From Micrococcaceae bacterium UBA4005 (GTDB lineage: Bacteria; Actinomycetota; Actinomycetes; Actinomycetales; Micrococcaceae), in assembly GCA_002384315.1 (NCBI GenBank), contig DGBL01000141.1:12829-19241 (forward strand): a DNA stretch of 6,413 nucleotides, read 5' to 3'. Both the position numbers and the translations under genes were made by a program. Positions 1 through 6,413 of the stretch are shown here, piece after piece; position 1 is the first letter of the stretch, and every line of letters begins with the position of its first letter. A model generated the notes under the pieces. The model searched no databases. It saw only the letters and a list, made by a program, of their open reading frames with translations, and was not told the origin of the DNA.

Positions 1-2946
1 GGGACCATGAAACTGCTGGCCCGCACCGACGTCGACTATGTGTCCATCAAAGTTTCCTCCACGGTCGCACCCCACTCTCCCTGGGCCTTCGCCGAGGCCG
101 TCGACGACGTCGTGGACCGTCTCACGCCCTTGTACGACCTGGCCGCCAGCTTCACTCCTGCCAAATTCATCAACCTCGACATGGAGGAATACCGCGATCT
201 TGATCTGACCATGGCCGTGTTCATGACCCTGCTGGACAAACCACAGTTCCGAAACCTCGAGGCGGGGATCGTGCTCCAGGGGTATCTTCCGGACTCCCTC
301 GCCGCGATGATCCGGCTGCAGGAGTGGGCCGCGGCCCGCCGGGCCGCTGGCGGTTCCCGTATCAAGGTACGCGTGGTGAAGGGGGCGAACCTGCCCATGG
401 AGCAGGTCGAAGCGTCCCTGCATGACTGGCCGCTGGCCACCTGGGACACCAAACAGGACACGGACACCCATTACAAGCGCGTGCTCAACTATGCGCTGGA
501 TTCGACGCGGATCCAGAATGTGCACATCGGCGTCGCGGGCCATAACCTGTTCGACCTCGCCTTTGCCTGGCTGCTCGCCGGAGAGCGCGGGGTCCGCCAC
601 GGCCTCGACTTCGAAATGCTGCTCGGCATGGCCCAGGGCCAGGCCGACGCCGTCAAACGCGAGGTCGGTTCCCTGCTGCTCTACACCCCGGTGGTGCACC
701 CGGGAGAGTTCGACGTCGCCATCGCCTACCTGATCCGCCGACTGGAGGAGGGCGCAAGCCAGGAAAATTTCATGTCCGCCGTCTTTGAGCTCACGGAGAA
801 CGAATCGCTCTTCGATCGCGAACAGCAGCGCTTCCTCCGCTCCCTTGCGGCACTGGACGCCTCGGTGCCCTCGCCCCGGCGCACGCAGGACCGCCGGGCG
901 GCGGAACCTCCGGCGCCGGCGAACGGATTCCGCAACACTGCCGATACCGACCCCGCACTGCCGGCGAACCGCGCCTGGGGCCGGGCGCTCATCGAGCGCG
1001 TTCCCGGCTCGACTCTGGGCCGGAGCACCGTTGCACAGACAACGCTGGGCGACGCCGCCGCACTCGAGGAGGTCATCGCCGGCGCCGTATCAGGGGCGCA
1101 GGCCTGGGGCGCCCTCTCCGGAGCGGAACGCGCAGCAGTGCTCCACCGCGCCGGGAACGCGCTCGCAGCCCGCCGTGCGGACCTGATGGAAGTCATGGCA
1201 GCAGAAACCGGCAAGACACTTGAGCAGTCGGATCCGGAAGTTTCTGAAGCGATCGACTTCGCCCACTACTACGCGGAGTTAGCCCGCGCACTGGACGACG
1301 TCGACGGCGCAGCCGCCGTCCCGCGCCGACTCACCGTGGTGACCCCGCCCTGGAACTTTCCGGTGGCCATCCCCGCCGGATCGACCCTGGCCGCCCTGGC
1401 CGCCGGCTCCGCCGTCGTGATCAAACCCGCCAGGCAGGCCCAACGCAGCGGCTCCGTCATGGTCGAGGCGCTCTGGGAAGGCGGAATCCCCCGTGAGGTG
1501 CTCAAACTCGTGCAGCTGGAGGATCGATCCCTGGGCGCCGCGCTGATCGCCGACCCGCGCGTGGACCAGGTGATCCTCACCGGCGGTTATGAGACGGCGG
1601 AGCTGTTCCGGTCTTTCCGGCAGGACCTTCCGTTGCTGGCGGAAACATCCGGGAAGAACGCGATCATCGTCACCCCCAGTGCCGATTTCGACCTTGCCGC
1701 CAAGGATGTTGCCTACTCGGCGTTCGGACACGCCGGGCAGAAATGCTCGGCGGCATCGCTGGTGATCCTTGTCGGTAGCGTGAGCGCGTCTCACCGTTTC
1801 CGCAACCAGCTCGTGGACGCCGTCACCTCGCTCACCGTCGGGTATCCGTCGGACCCGGCAACCCAGATGGGCCCTGTGATCGAACCGGCCTCCGGCAAAC
1901 TGCTCGAAGGCCTGAGCGTGCTGGGCGACGGTGAAATGTGGCTGCTCGAACCGCGCCAACTCGACGACACCGGCATGCTCTGGAGCCCCGGGATCCGCAC
2001 CGGAGTAGCGCGCGGATCCCACTACCACCTGACCGAGTTTTTCGGACCGATCCTCGGTGTCATGACGGCCGAGACCCTTGCCGAAGCGATCGCGATCCAA
2101 AACGAGGTCGAGTACGGACTGACCTCCGGGCTGCATTCACTGGACCATGCAGAGATGAAGCTCTGGCTGGAGACGGTGCAGGCGGGAAACCTCTACATCA
2201 ACCGCAGCATCACCGGTGCGATCGTCCAGCGTCAGCCTTTCGGCGGTTGGAAGAAGTCAGCCGTTGGCCCGGGAACCAAGGCAGGCGGGCCCAACTATCT
2301 GGCCAGTCTGATCGACTGGACCTCACGCCCCAGTAACGCCCGCGCGGAACCCGTATCCGCCGCGCAGGCGCTGATCACCGCGGCGAGGCAGTGCACCGGA
2401 TCGCAGCTGGGCAGCGCGGACATTGACCGGCTCCAGCGTGCGGCGGCATCCGATGCGGTGGCGTGGGCGGAAGAGTTCGGCACTGCCAAGGATGTCTGCG
2501 CGCTCGCTGCCGAGCGCAACATCTTCCGCTATCTGCCGATCCCAGTGACTGTTCGACTCGCCGCGGACGCACCAGTCGCGGACTTGGTGCGGGTGGTGGC
2601 CGCGGGGCTGGCTGCCGAGGCTGCGCTGAGCATCTCCACCGCCGAACCCGTGGAGGGCAGCCTCGGTGCAGTCATGGCGGCGGCATCGGCTGAACTGGTC
2701 GTGGAGGACGACGACGCTTGGATGGGGCGGGTGGCCGCACATGGCGGTGGGCGGATCAGATTGATCGGCGGCAACGCTGCCGATGTCGCGGCAGCCTCCG
2801 CGGGGCGGGCCGATCTCGCGATCTATGCGCAAGCCGTGACCGAATCGGGCCGGGTTGAGCTCCTGCCGTTCCTACGCGAACAGGCCGTGAGTATCACCGC
2901 ACACCGCTTCGGGACGCCCAACGGACTCTCCCAGGGACTGATCTAG
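1..2946 (+). CDS. putA: Bifunctional proline dehydrogenase / L-glutamate gamma-semialdehyde dehydrogenase (PutA), 5' end outside window
   Basis: Oxidises proline to pyrroline-5-carboxylate with FAD, then glutamate semialdehyde to glutamate with NAD+. The frame is open from base 1, so the Met at base 7 (residue 1 here) is probably internal; about 980 residues are visible, and fused actinobacterial PutAs usually exceed 1100. Residues 1-270 are the later part of the proline dehydrogenase barrel: SIKVS (K15), LDMEE (D58), VRVVKGA (R122) and the proline-binding YLIRRLEEGA (Y241, R244, R245). Residues 285-315 are a Pro/Arg/Ala-rich linker. Residues 325-775 are the aldehyde dehydrogenase: TPPWNFPVAIPAG (N450), LLAETSGKN (E546), HAGQKCSA (catalytic C580), QPFGGWKKS (744-751). 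Residues 780-979 form a degenerate C-terminal domain like that closing the channel in long PutAs, ending VSITAHRFGTPNG plus a short tail. All key residues in view are intact. It converges with ddl. No regulator or proline permease gene is visible beside it. Confidence 0.95.
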   Translation, partial: GTMKLLARTDVDYVSIKVSSTVAPHSPWAFAEAVDDVVDRLTPLYDLAASFTPAKFINLDMEEYRDLDLTMAVFMTLLDKPQFRNLEAGIVLQGYLPDSLAAMIRLQEWAAARRAAGGSRIKVRVVKGANLPMEQVEASLHDWPLATWDTKQDTDTHYKRVLNYALDSTRIQNVHIGVAGHNLFDLAFAWLLAGERGVRHGLDFEMLLGMAQGQADAVKREVGSLLLYTPVVHPGEFDVAIAYLIRRLEEGASQENFMSAVFELTENESLFDREQQRFLRSLAALDASVPSPRRTQDRRAAEPPAPANGFRNTADTDPALPANRAWGRALIERVPGSTLGRSTVAQTTLGDAAALEEVIAGAVSGAQAWGALSGAERAAVLHRAGNALAARRADLMEVMAAETGKTLEQSDPEVSEAIDFAHYYAELARALDDVDGAAAVPRRLTVVTPPWNFPVAIPAGSTLAALAAGSAVVIKPARQAQRSGSVMVEALWEGGIPREVLKLVQLEDRSLGAALIADPRVDQVILTGGYETAELFRSFRQDLPLLAETSGKNAIIVTPSADFDLAAKDVAYSAFGHAGQKCSAASLVILVGSVSASHRFRNQLVDAVTSLTVGYPSDPATQMGPVIEPASGKLLEGLSVLGDGEMWLLEPRQLDDTGMLWSPGIRTGVARGSHYHLTEFFGPILGVMTAETLAEAIAIQNEVEYGLTSGLHSLDHAEMKLWLETVQAGNLYINRSITGAIVQRQPFGGWKKSAVGPGTKAGGPNYLASLIDWTSRPSNARAEPVSAAQALITAARQCTGSQLGSADIDRLQRAAASDAVAWAEEFGTAKDVCALAAERNIFRYLPIPVTVRLAADAPVADLVRVVAAGLAAEAALSISTAEPVEGSLGAVMAAASAELVVEDDDAWMGRVAAHGGGRIRLIGGNAADVAAASAGRADLAIYAQAVTESGRVELLPFLREQAVSITAHRFGTPNGLSQGLI

Positions 2947-2958
2947 GACGGCCCGGCG

Positions 2959-2990
2959 CCGGTGGGGCGGAGCTACCGCAGCCCGGTTTT
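2959..2990 (+). terminator. Possible weak rho-independent terminator of putA
   Basis: Thirteen bases after the putA stop, CCGG (2959-2962) can pair with CCGG (2983-2986), enclosing a GCGG (2967-2970) / CCGC (2976-2979) stem with an AGCTA loop. TTTT (2987-2990) follows. The stem is interrupted by an internal loop and the T-run is only four bases, so this is a weak candidate. It overlaps the last codons of ddl on the other strand. Read in the ddl direction, the hairpin has no T-run after it. Confidence 0.3.
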
Positions 2991-4115
2991 CCGCGCCAGC
3001 GCCAGGCTGATCAGTTCGTCGATCAGCTCCGTGTAGCCGAGCCCGGATTTCGCCCACATCTGCGGGTACATGCTGATCGGAGTGAACCCGGGCATCGTGT
3101 TGATCTCGTTCACGATGAGATCCCCGTCGGGGGTGTAGAAAAAATCCACCCGGGCTAGCCCTTCACAGCCGACGGCATCGAATGCGGCGGCGGCAAGGGC
3201 ACGCACCCGCTCCGTGGCTGGCGCGGGGAGATCTGCCGGGCAACTGAGCTGCGCGGCGGCACCGTCGACGTACTTCGCTTCGAAGTCATACCATTCGTGG
3301 GCACCGGGCTGCACGGCGATCTCACCAGGCAGCGAAGTGCGCGGTTCGCTGGTACCGCGACCTTCGAGCACCGCTACTTCGATTTCGCGCCCGATGATTC
3401 CTTCCTCGACGATGACCTTGGGATCATGCTGCCGGGCCTGCTCGATCGCGGCGCGCAGTCCCTGCGTTGATCCCACCCGGCTGATTCCCATCGAGGACCC
3501 TGCCCGTGCCGGTTTCACGAACACGGGAAATCCCAGCCTTGCGGCGCGCTCCAGGCACGCCGCAGGGTCATTGCGCCACTGGCGGTCCGTCAGGACCTCA
3601 TACGGCCCGACGGTAAGCCCTGCAGCGGCGAAAACAACCTTCATGAAATGCTTGTCCATGCCGACAGCGGAAGCTAGCACCCCGGCGCCCACGTACCGGG
3701 CATCGGCCATTTCCAGCATCCCCTGCAGCGTTCCGTCCTCGCCAAAGGGCCCGTGTAGCAGCGGAAGGACGACGTCGATACCGCCCAGGCTCCGAGGCAT
3801 CCGGTCAGGGGCGGTGGACAGTAATTCCTGGCTGGCGCCGTCCGTGGACGCGGTCGCCAGGACCACGGCTTCGGCGCAGGCGAGCACTTCCGGCGGCGTA
3901 TCCGAGCGCAGCGACCAGGTGGAGGGATCTTCCGGAACCAGCGCCCACTGGCCGTTCCTCGCGATCCCCACAGGGACGACGTCGTACTTGTTCCGGTCGA
4001 TGGCCGTAAGTACTCCCGCCGCGGTCACGCAGCTGACTGCGTGCTCGCTGGAGCGCCCGCCGAAGAGAACCAGGACACGGGGTTTTGGGTGGGCCGAAGG
4101 GCTGCGCGTAGTCAC
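2973..4115 (-). CDS. ddl: D-alanine--D-alanine ligase
   Basis: ATP-dependent cytoplasmic ligase that joins two D-alanines for the peptidoglycan stem peptide. At 380 residues it is a normal length. The N-terminal domain carries LFGGRSSEHAVS (17-28), with E24 matching the Glu that holds the first D-Ala amino group. HGPFGEDGTLQG (121-132) follows. The ATP-grasp core has VFVKPARAGSSMGI (198-211, K201). The omega-loop EAKY (279-282) carries the Lys-Tyr pair typical of D-Ala-D-Ala rather than D-Ala-D-Lac ligases. The metal and transition-state residues lie in ARVDF (R322, D324) and NEINTMPGFT (N336, E337, N339). The start is GTG, overlapping the gpsA stop as GTGA. This start leaves only a short polar leader before the first strand and has a GGAAGG upstream. 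It appears to be the last gene of the murA-plsC-gpsA-ddl run; no terminator for it is visible. Confidence 0.96.
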   Translation of the reverse strand: MTTRSPSAHPKPRVLVLFGGRSSEHAVSCVTAAGVLTAIDRNKYDVVPVGIARNGQWALVPEDPSTWSLRSDTPPEVLACAEAVVLATASTDGASQELLSTAPDRMPRSLGGIDVVLPLLHGPFGEDGTLQGMLEMADARYVGAGVLASAVGMDKHFMKVVFAAAGLTVGPYEVLTDRQWRNDPAACLERAARLGFPVFVKPARAGSSMGISRVGSTQGLRAAIEQARQHDPKVIVEEGIIGREIEVAVLEGRGTSEPRTSLPGEIAVQPGAHEWYDFEAKYVDGAAAQLSCPADLPAPATERVRALAAAAFDAVGCEGLARVDFFYTPDGDLIVNEINTMPGFTPISMYPQMWAKSGLGYTELIDELISLALARKTGLR

Positions 4116-4122
4116 GGGATAT
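4112..4122 (-). repeat. gpsA/ddl stop-start junction, copy of an 11-base repeat
   Basis: Read on the minus strand the sequence is ATATCCCGTGA. It holds the last codons of gpsA (Ile-Pro-stop), and GTG of the terminal GTGA starts ddl. The same 11 bases occur at the plsC/gpsA junction (5152-5162). Flanking bases differ on both sides. The 4-base overlap suggests translational coupling by re-initiation. Confidence 0.7.
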
Positions 4123-5155
4123 GTTCGCCTTCCGGCTTGAGATCGCGGGCCAGCAGGCGCGGCCCCAGCTCCTTGATGGAGATGGAACCCTGCAGTACGG
4201 CCACCACATTCGTGGTGATAGGCATATCCACACCGTGCTGGGAGGCCAGGTCGGCGACCGCCTGGGCCGATTTGATGCCTTCGGCGGTCTGGTTCATCCG
4301 CACGGCCACCTGATCGAGCGTGAGCCCCTGTCCGAGCAGTCGTCCGGCGGTGTGGTTCCTGGAGAGCGCTGAGGAACAGGTCGCAATGAGGTCGCCCATG
4401 CCGGCCAGCCCGGCCAGGGTTTCGGCCTGCCCGCCGAGGGCTACAGCCAGGCGGGTGGTTTCGGCCAGGCCCCGGGTAATGACCGAGGCCTTGGTGTTAT
4501 CCCCCATCTGGCGTCCCTCGCAGATGCCAACCGCGAGGGCAATAACGTTCTTGACGATGCCACCGATCTCCACGCCCACCACATCGGTGTTCGTGTAGGG
4601 ACGGAAGTACGAGGTGGTGCACGTCGAAGCGATCCAGACCGCGATCTCAGGATCAGGGCAGGCGACCACTGACGCGGTGGGCTCCTGGCGGGCAATCTCC
4701 ATGGCGAGGTTGGGTCCGGAGACGACGGCGATCTGGTGTGCGGGAATACCGAGCACTTCACCGATCACCTGGCTCATCCGCGCGTCGGTGCCGACTTCGA
4801 GCCCCTTCATCAACGAAACCACGACAGCCGTGCTGCTGATGAACGGCTTCCACTGCGCAAGCTGTTCGCGCAGCGATTGGGCCGGTACCGCGATAATGAC
4901 CAGTTCCGCTCCGCGAAGTACCTCCGCGGCGTCGCTGGAGGCCACGATGTTCTCGGGGAGGTCCGTTTCGCCCAGGTACCGGGCGTTACGGTGCTCCGCG
5001 TTGATCTCCTGGGCTACCTCTGTCCGGCGGGCCCACAAACGGATGACCGCTGCCGGTGAGGAGTCGGCCAGGACTTTCGCGAAGGTCGTGCCCCAGCTTC
5101 CGGCTCCGAGGACTGCGATCACCGCCGGCGGTACGCCCAGCCCGGCACGGCTCAC
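4112..5155 (-). CDS. gpsA: NAD(P)+-dependent glycerol-3-phosphate dehydrogenase
   Basis: Reduces dihydroxyacetone phosphate to sn-glycerol 3-phosphate, the backbone for phospholipids. It is soluble, and 347 residues is typical. The Rossmann fold begins with IAVLGAGSWGTT (13-24, GxGxxG). Then come LMKGLE (115-120), VVSGPNLAMEIA (144-155) and GIVKNVIALAVG (199-210), where K202 matches the catalytic Lys. GDNTKAS (218-224) and LAGMGDLIATCSSALSRN (250-267) are the substrate-binding signatures of the C-terminal helical domain. All are intact. The start chosen is the GTG that overlaps the plsC stop. It has only a weak GGGG element 7 bases upstream, so expression probably depends on coupling to plsC. 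A second GTG at codon 12 lies immediately before the Rossmann strand and would also give a complete fold. PlsC, encoded just upstream, uses an acylated form of its product. Confidence 0.97.
   Translation of the reverse strand: MSRAGLGVPPAVIAVLGAGSWGTTFAKVLADSSPAAVIRLWARRTEVAQEINAEHRNARYLGETDLPENIVASSDAAEVLRGAELVIIAVPAQSLREQLAQWKPFISSTAVVVSLMKGLEVGTDARMSQVIGEVLGIPAHQIAVVSGPNLAMEIARQEPTASVVACPDPEIAVWIASTCTTSYFRPYTNTDVVGVEIGGIVKNVIALAVGICEGRQMGDNTKASVITRGLAETTRLAVALGGQAETLAGLAGMGDLIATCSSALSRNHTAGRLLGQGLTLDQVAVRMNQTAEGIKSAQAVADLASQHGVDMPITTNVVAVLQGSISIKELGPRLLARDLKPEGEHIP
4128..4133 (-). promoter_or_regulatory. Shine-Dalgarno-like GGAAGG upstream of ddl
   Basis: GGAAGG on the minus strand lies 12 bases before the ddl GTG start, inside the end of gpsA. 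The spacing is longer than the usual 5 to 9 bases, so it may act only weakly. It is the best purine-rich element near this start and supports the GTG at 4115 over internal starts. Confidence 0.35.
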
Positions 5156-5162
5156 GGGATAT
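5152..5162 (-). repeat. plsC/gpsA stop-start junction, second copy of the 11-base repeat
   Basis: Minus-strand ATATCCCGTGA, identical to the sequence at the gpsA/ddl junction (4112-4122). It again encodes a C-terminal Ile-Pro, then a stop overlapping a GTG start. Both flanks differ from the other copy, so the identity is confined to 11 bases. Confidence 0.7.
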
Positions 5163-5907
5163 CCCCATCTGACTCGAAGTTGCGCCCCGTGGGCTTCTGG
5201 TTCCTGGCTGCTGGATCCCAGCGTTGGGTCGGTGCCGGTTCTCCGCGTAGTCCGGCAACCAGTTCGGTGATTGCCGCGAGAATTTTTTCTGTTGCAGCGT
5301 CCAGGGTGGTCCTGGTGATCGGCAGACCAGAAAATTCACTCAGGTCCACTGGATCGCCGACAACTACGCGGGAGGTCTTGCGCGGAAAGAGGTAGAGACG
5401 CCGGGCGTAACGCGGGAAAACCTCATGGGCTCCCCAGTGGGCGATGGGCACGACCGGCGATCCGGTCTGTAGCGCCAGGCGAGCCGCGCCGGTGCGGCCC
5501 TTCATCGGCCACATATCCGGATCCCGGGTCAACGTTCCCTCCGGGTAAATAATGATTCCGCCGCCGTTGGCAACAGCCTCCCGGGCTGCCTCCAACGACT
5601 TGTTCGCTCCGGCGCTGGTGCGCTCTACCGGGATCTGTCCGGTGGCCCGCAAGATCGCGCCCACGAACGGTACGGAGAACAACGAAGCCTTAGCCAAGAA
5701 ATGCGGCATCACTTTGTTGTTGTACAGAAAGTGGGCGATCACCAACGGATCAATTTCGGTGATGTGGTTAGGACAGACAATAAAACCGGTGTCGCGGGGA
5801 AGCTTGTCGGTTCCGCTCCACTGCTTGCCCATGAGCAGGTTCATGGCCGGGCGCACAATAAGCGAGAGAAGATGGAACGTGGCTCGGTTGCTCCGTGATT
5901 CAGCCAT
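5152..5907 (-). CDS. plsC: 1-acyl-sn-glycerol-3-phosphate acyltransferase (PlsC family)
   Basis: Transfers an acyl chain to lysophosphatidic acid to give phosphatidic acid, probably at the inner face of the membrane. At 251 residues the length is usual. The four acyltransferase blocks appear in order: NHITEID (47-53; H48 and D53 of HX4D), GQIPVER (90-96), YPEGTLTRDP (121-130; E123-G124-T125) and VVPIAHWG (152-159). There is no clear transmembrane helix; a hydrophobic N-terminal stretch (about 11-26) could anchor it peripherally. The last 30 residues (222-251) are hydrophilic and Pro/Arg/Asn-rich, probably disordered. The start is ATG, 17 bases after the murA stop, with only a weak G-rich stretch upstream. 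Family members vary in acyl acceptor. The neighbouring gpsA supports a glycerolipid role, but a different acceptor cannot be excluded from sequence. Confidence 0.9.
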   Translation of the reverse strand: MAESRSNRATFHLLSLIVRPAMNLLMGKQWSGTDKLPRDTGFIVCPNHITEIDPLVIAHFLYNNKVMPHFLAKASLFSVPFVGAILRATGQIPVERTSAGANKSLEAAREAVANGGGIIIYPEGTLTRDPDMWPMKGRTGAARLALQTGSPVVPIAHWGAHEVFPRYARRLYLFPRKTSRVVVGDPVDLSEFSGLPITRTTLDAATEKILAAITELVAGLRGEPAPTQRWDPAARNQKPTGRNFESDGDIP

Positions 5908-5924
5908 AACCAGCAGCCCCGGGC

Positions 5925-6413
5925 CTACAGGCTACCGACGGCGTTCGCCGAGGCGGTCTCCGTGATGTCGAAGTCGGCGCCTAGGCCCTCCAGCTTTTCC
6001 TGGAACCGCTCATAACCGCGGTTAATCAGTTCGATCCCGGTAACGCGGGAGACTCCATGGGCGGCGAACGCAGCGATGAGGTGGCTAAAGCCGCCGCGCA
6101 AATCGGGGATGTCAATGTCGGCGCCCAGAAGGTCGGCCGGACCGGAGATGACGGCGGAATGCAGAAAATTGCGTTGACCGAACCTGCAGGGAACACTCCC
6201 GAGGCATTCGCGGTGCACCTGGATGTTGGCGCCCATCCGGATCAGCGCTTCCGTGAACCCGAACCGATTCTCGTACACCGTCTCGTGCACAATCGAGACC
6301 CCGGCGGCCTGAGTCAGAGCCACTACCAGTGGCTGCTGCCAGTCGGTCATGAAGCCGGGATGGACGTCGGTCTCCAGGACCAGCGGCTTGAGGTCCCCGC
6401 CTGGGTGGTAAAA
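5925..6413 (-). CDS. murA: UDP-N-acetylglucosamine 1-carboxyvinyltransferase (MurA), C-terminal part; 5' end outside window
   Basis: Transfers enolpyruvate from PEP to UDP-GlcNAc, the first committed step of peptidoglycan synthesis, in the cytoplasm. The frame is open to the window edge, so the first visible Met is internal. The 162 visible residues are a bit over a third of a usual MurA. HPGFMTDWQQP (visible 18-28) holds the catalytic Asp (D24, matching Asp305 of E. coli MurA). HETVYENRFGF (43-53) holds the Arg of the ENRF motif (R50). IPDLRGGFSHLIAA (102-115) keeps the conserved Arg (R106). INRGYERFQEKLEGLGADF (130-148) is the C-terminal MurA signature with R132. The PEP-binding Cys (Cys115 in E. 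coli) that decides fosfomycin sensitivity lies outside the window. The related enzyme AroA (EPSP synthase) is less likely because NRGYER and ENRF are MurA features. It is the first visible gene of the operon with plsC, gpsA and ddl. Confidence 0.93.
   Translation of the reverse strand, partial: FYHPGGDLKPLVLETDVHPGFMTDWQQPLVVALTQAAGVSIVHETVYENRFGFTEALIRMGANIQVHRECLGSVPCRFGQRNFLHSAVISGPADLLGADIDIPDLRGGFSHLIAAFAAHGVSRVTGIELINRGYERFQEKLEGLGADFDITETASANAVGSL

Noticed and set aside
7..9. The ATG at base 7 as the true start of putA
   Set aside because: The frame is open to base 1, and residue 1 would fall in the middle of the proline dehydrogenase barrel. The gene clearly continues upstream.
1279..2136. 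A 285-codon open frame on the minus strand opposite putA
   Set aside because: It is antisense to the aldehyde dehydrogenase domain; the product is Gly/Arg/His-rich, low in complexity and without motifs.
2953..2962. Perfect 10-base palindrome CCGGCGCCGG just after the putA stop
   Set aside because: It has no loop and no following T-run, and G/C palindromes of this size are frequent in such DNA. It is not convincing as an operator or terminator alone.
3214..4140. A 308-codon open frame on the plus strand opposite ddl
   Set aside because: It lies antisense to a ligase with every motif intact. The translation is Ser/Arg/Thr-rich without any recognisable domain, as expected for a mirror frame in GC-rich DNA.
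6348..6350. The first visible ATG as the start of murA
   Set aside because: It falls inside the HPGFMTD active-site segment, and the frame stays open to 6413 with MurA-like sequence, so this Met is internal.
1..6413. Search for an undescribed system, mobile element, CRISPR array or RNA gene
   Set aside because: All five genes belong to well-known enzyme families, the composition is even, and no direct-repeat arrays, terminal inverted repeats or tRNA-like folds stood out by eye.

Overview
The window is GC-rich throughout with strong G/C third-position bias. All five genes read like those of a high-GC actinobacterium. From memory, the MurA, PlsC and PutA sequences most resemble Arthrobacter and other Micrococcaceae; this placement is inference, since no search could be run. 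I see no mobile element, CRISPR array, tRNA/rRNA gene or gene of plainly foreign composition. Coding density is close to complete, and no stretch over about 30 bases lacks a gene.

Left part, plus strand (1 to 2946): the 3' portion of a fused proline utilisation A protein (PutA). Its N-terminus lies outside the window. The visible protein holds the proline dehydrogenase barrel, a proline/arginine-rich linker, the glutamate semialdehyde dehydrogenase domain with its catalytic Cys and Glu, and a degenerate C-terminal domain of the kind found in long PutAs. It converts proline to glutamate.

Right part, minus strand (6413 down to 2973): four tightly packed genes read in the order murA (C-terminal part only), plsC, gpsA, ddl. 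MurA makes the first committed step of peptidoglycan synthesis and Ddl makes the D-Ala-D-Ala dipeptide for the stem peptide. GpsA makes glycerol 3-phosphate, and PlsC acylates lysophosphatidate to phosphatidate. The apparent operon therefore combines two wall-precursor steps with two membrane-lipid steps. murA and plsC are 17 bases apart. plsC/gpsA and gpsA/ddl each overlap by a GTGA stop/start, and both junctions carry the same 11-base sequence.

putA and ddl converge with a 26-base gap. A possible weak hairpin plus T-run terminator for putA extends into the last codons of ddl. The window looks like ordinary core metabolism. I do not find a previously undescribed system in it; the findings are modest points of gene organisation and sequence detail.
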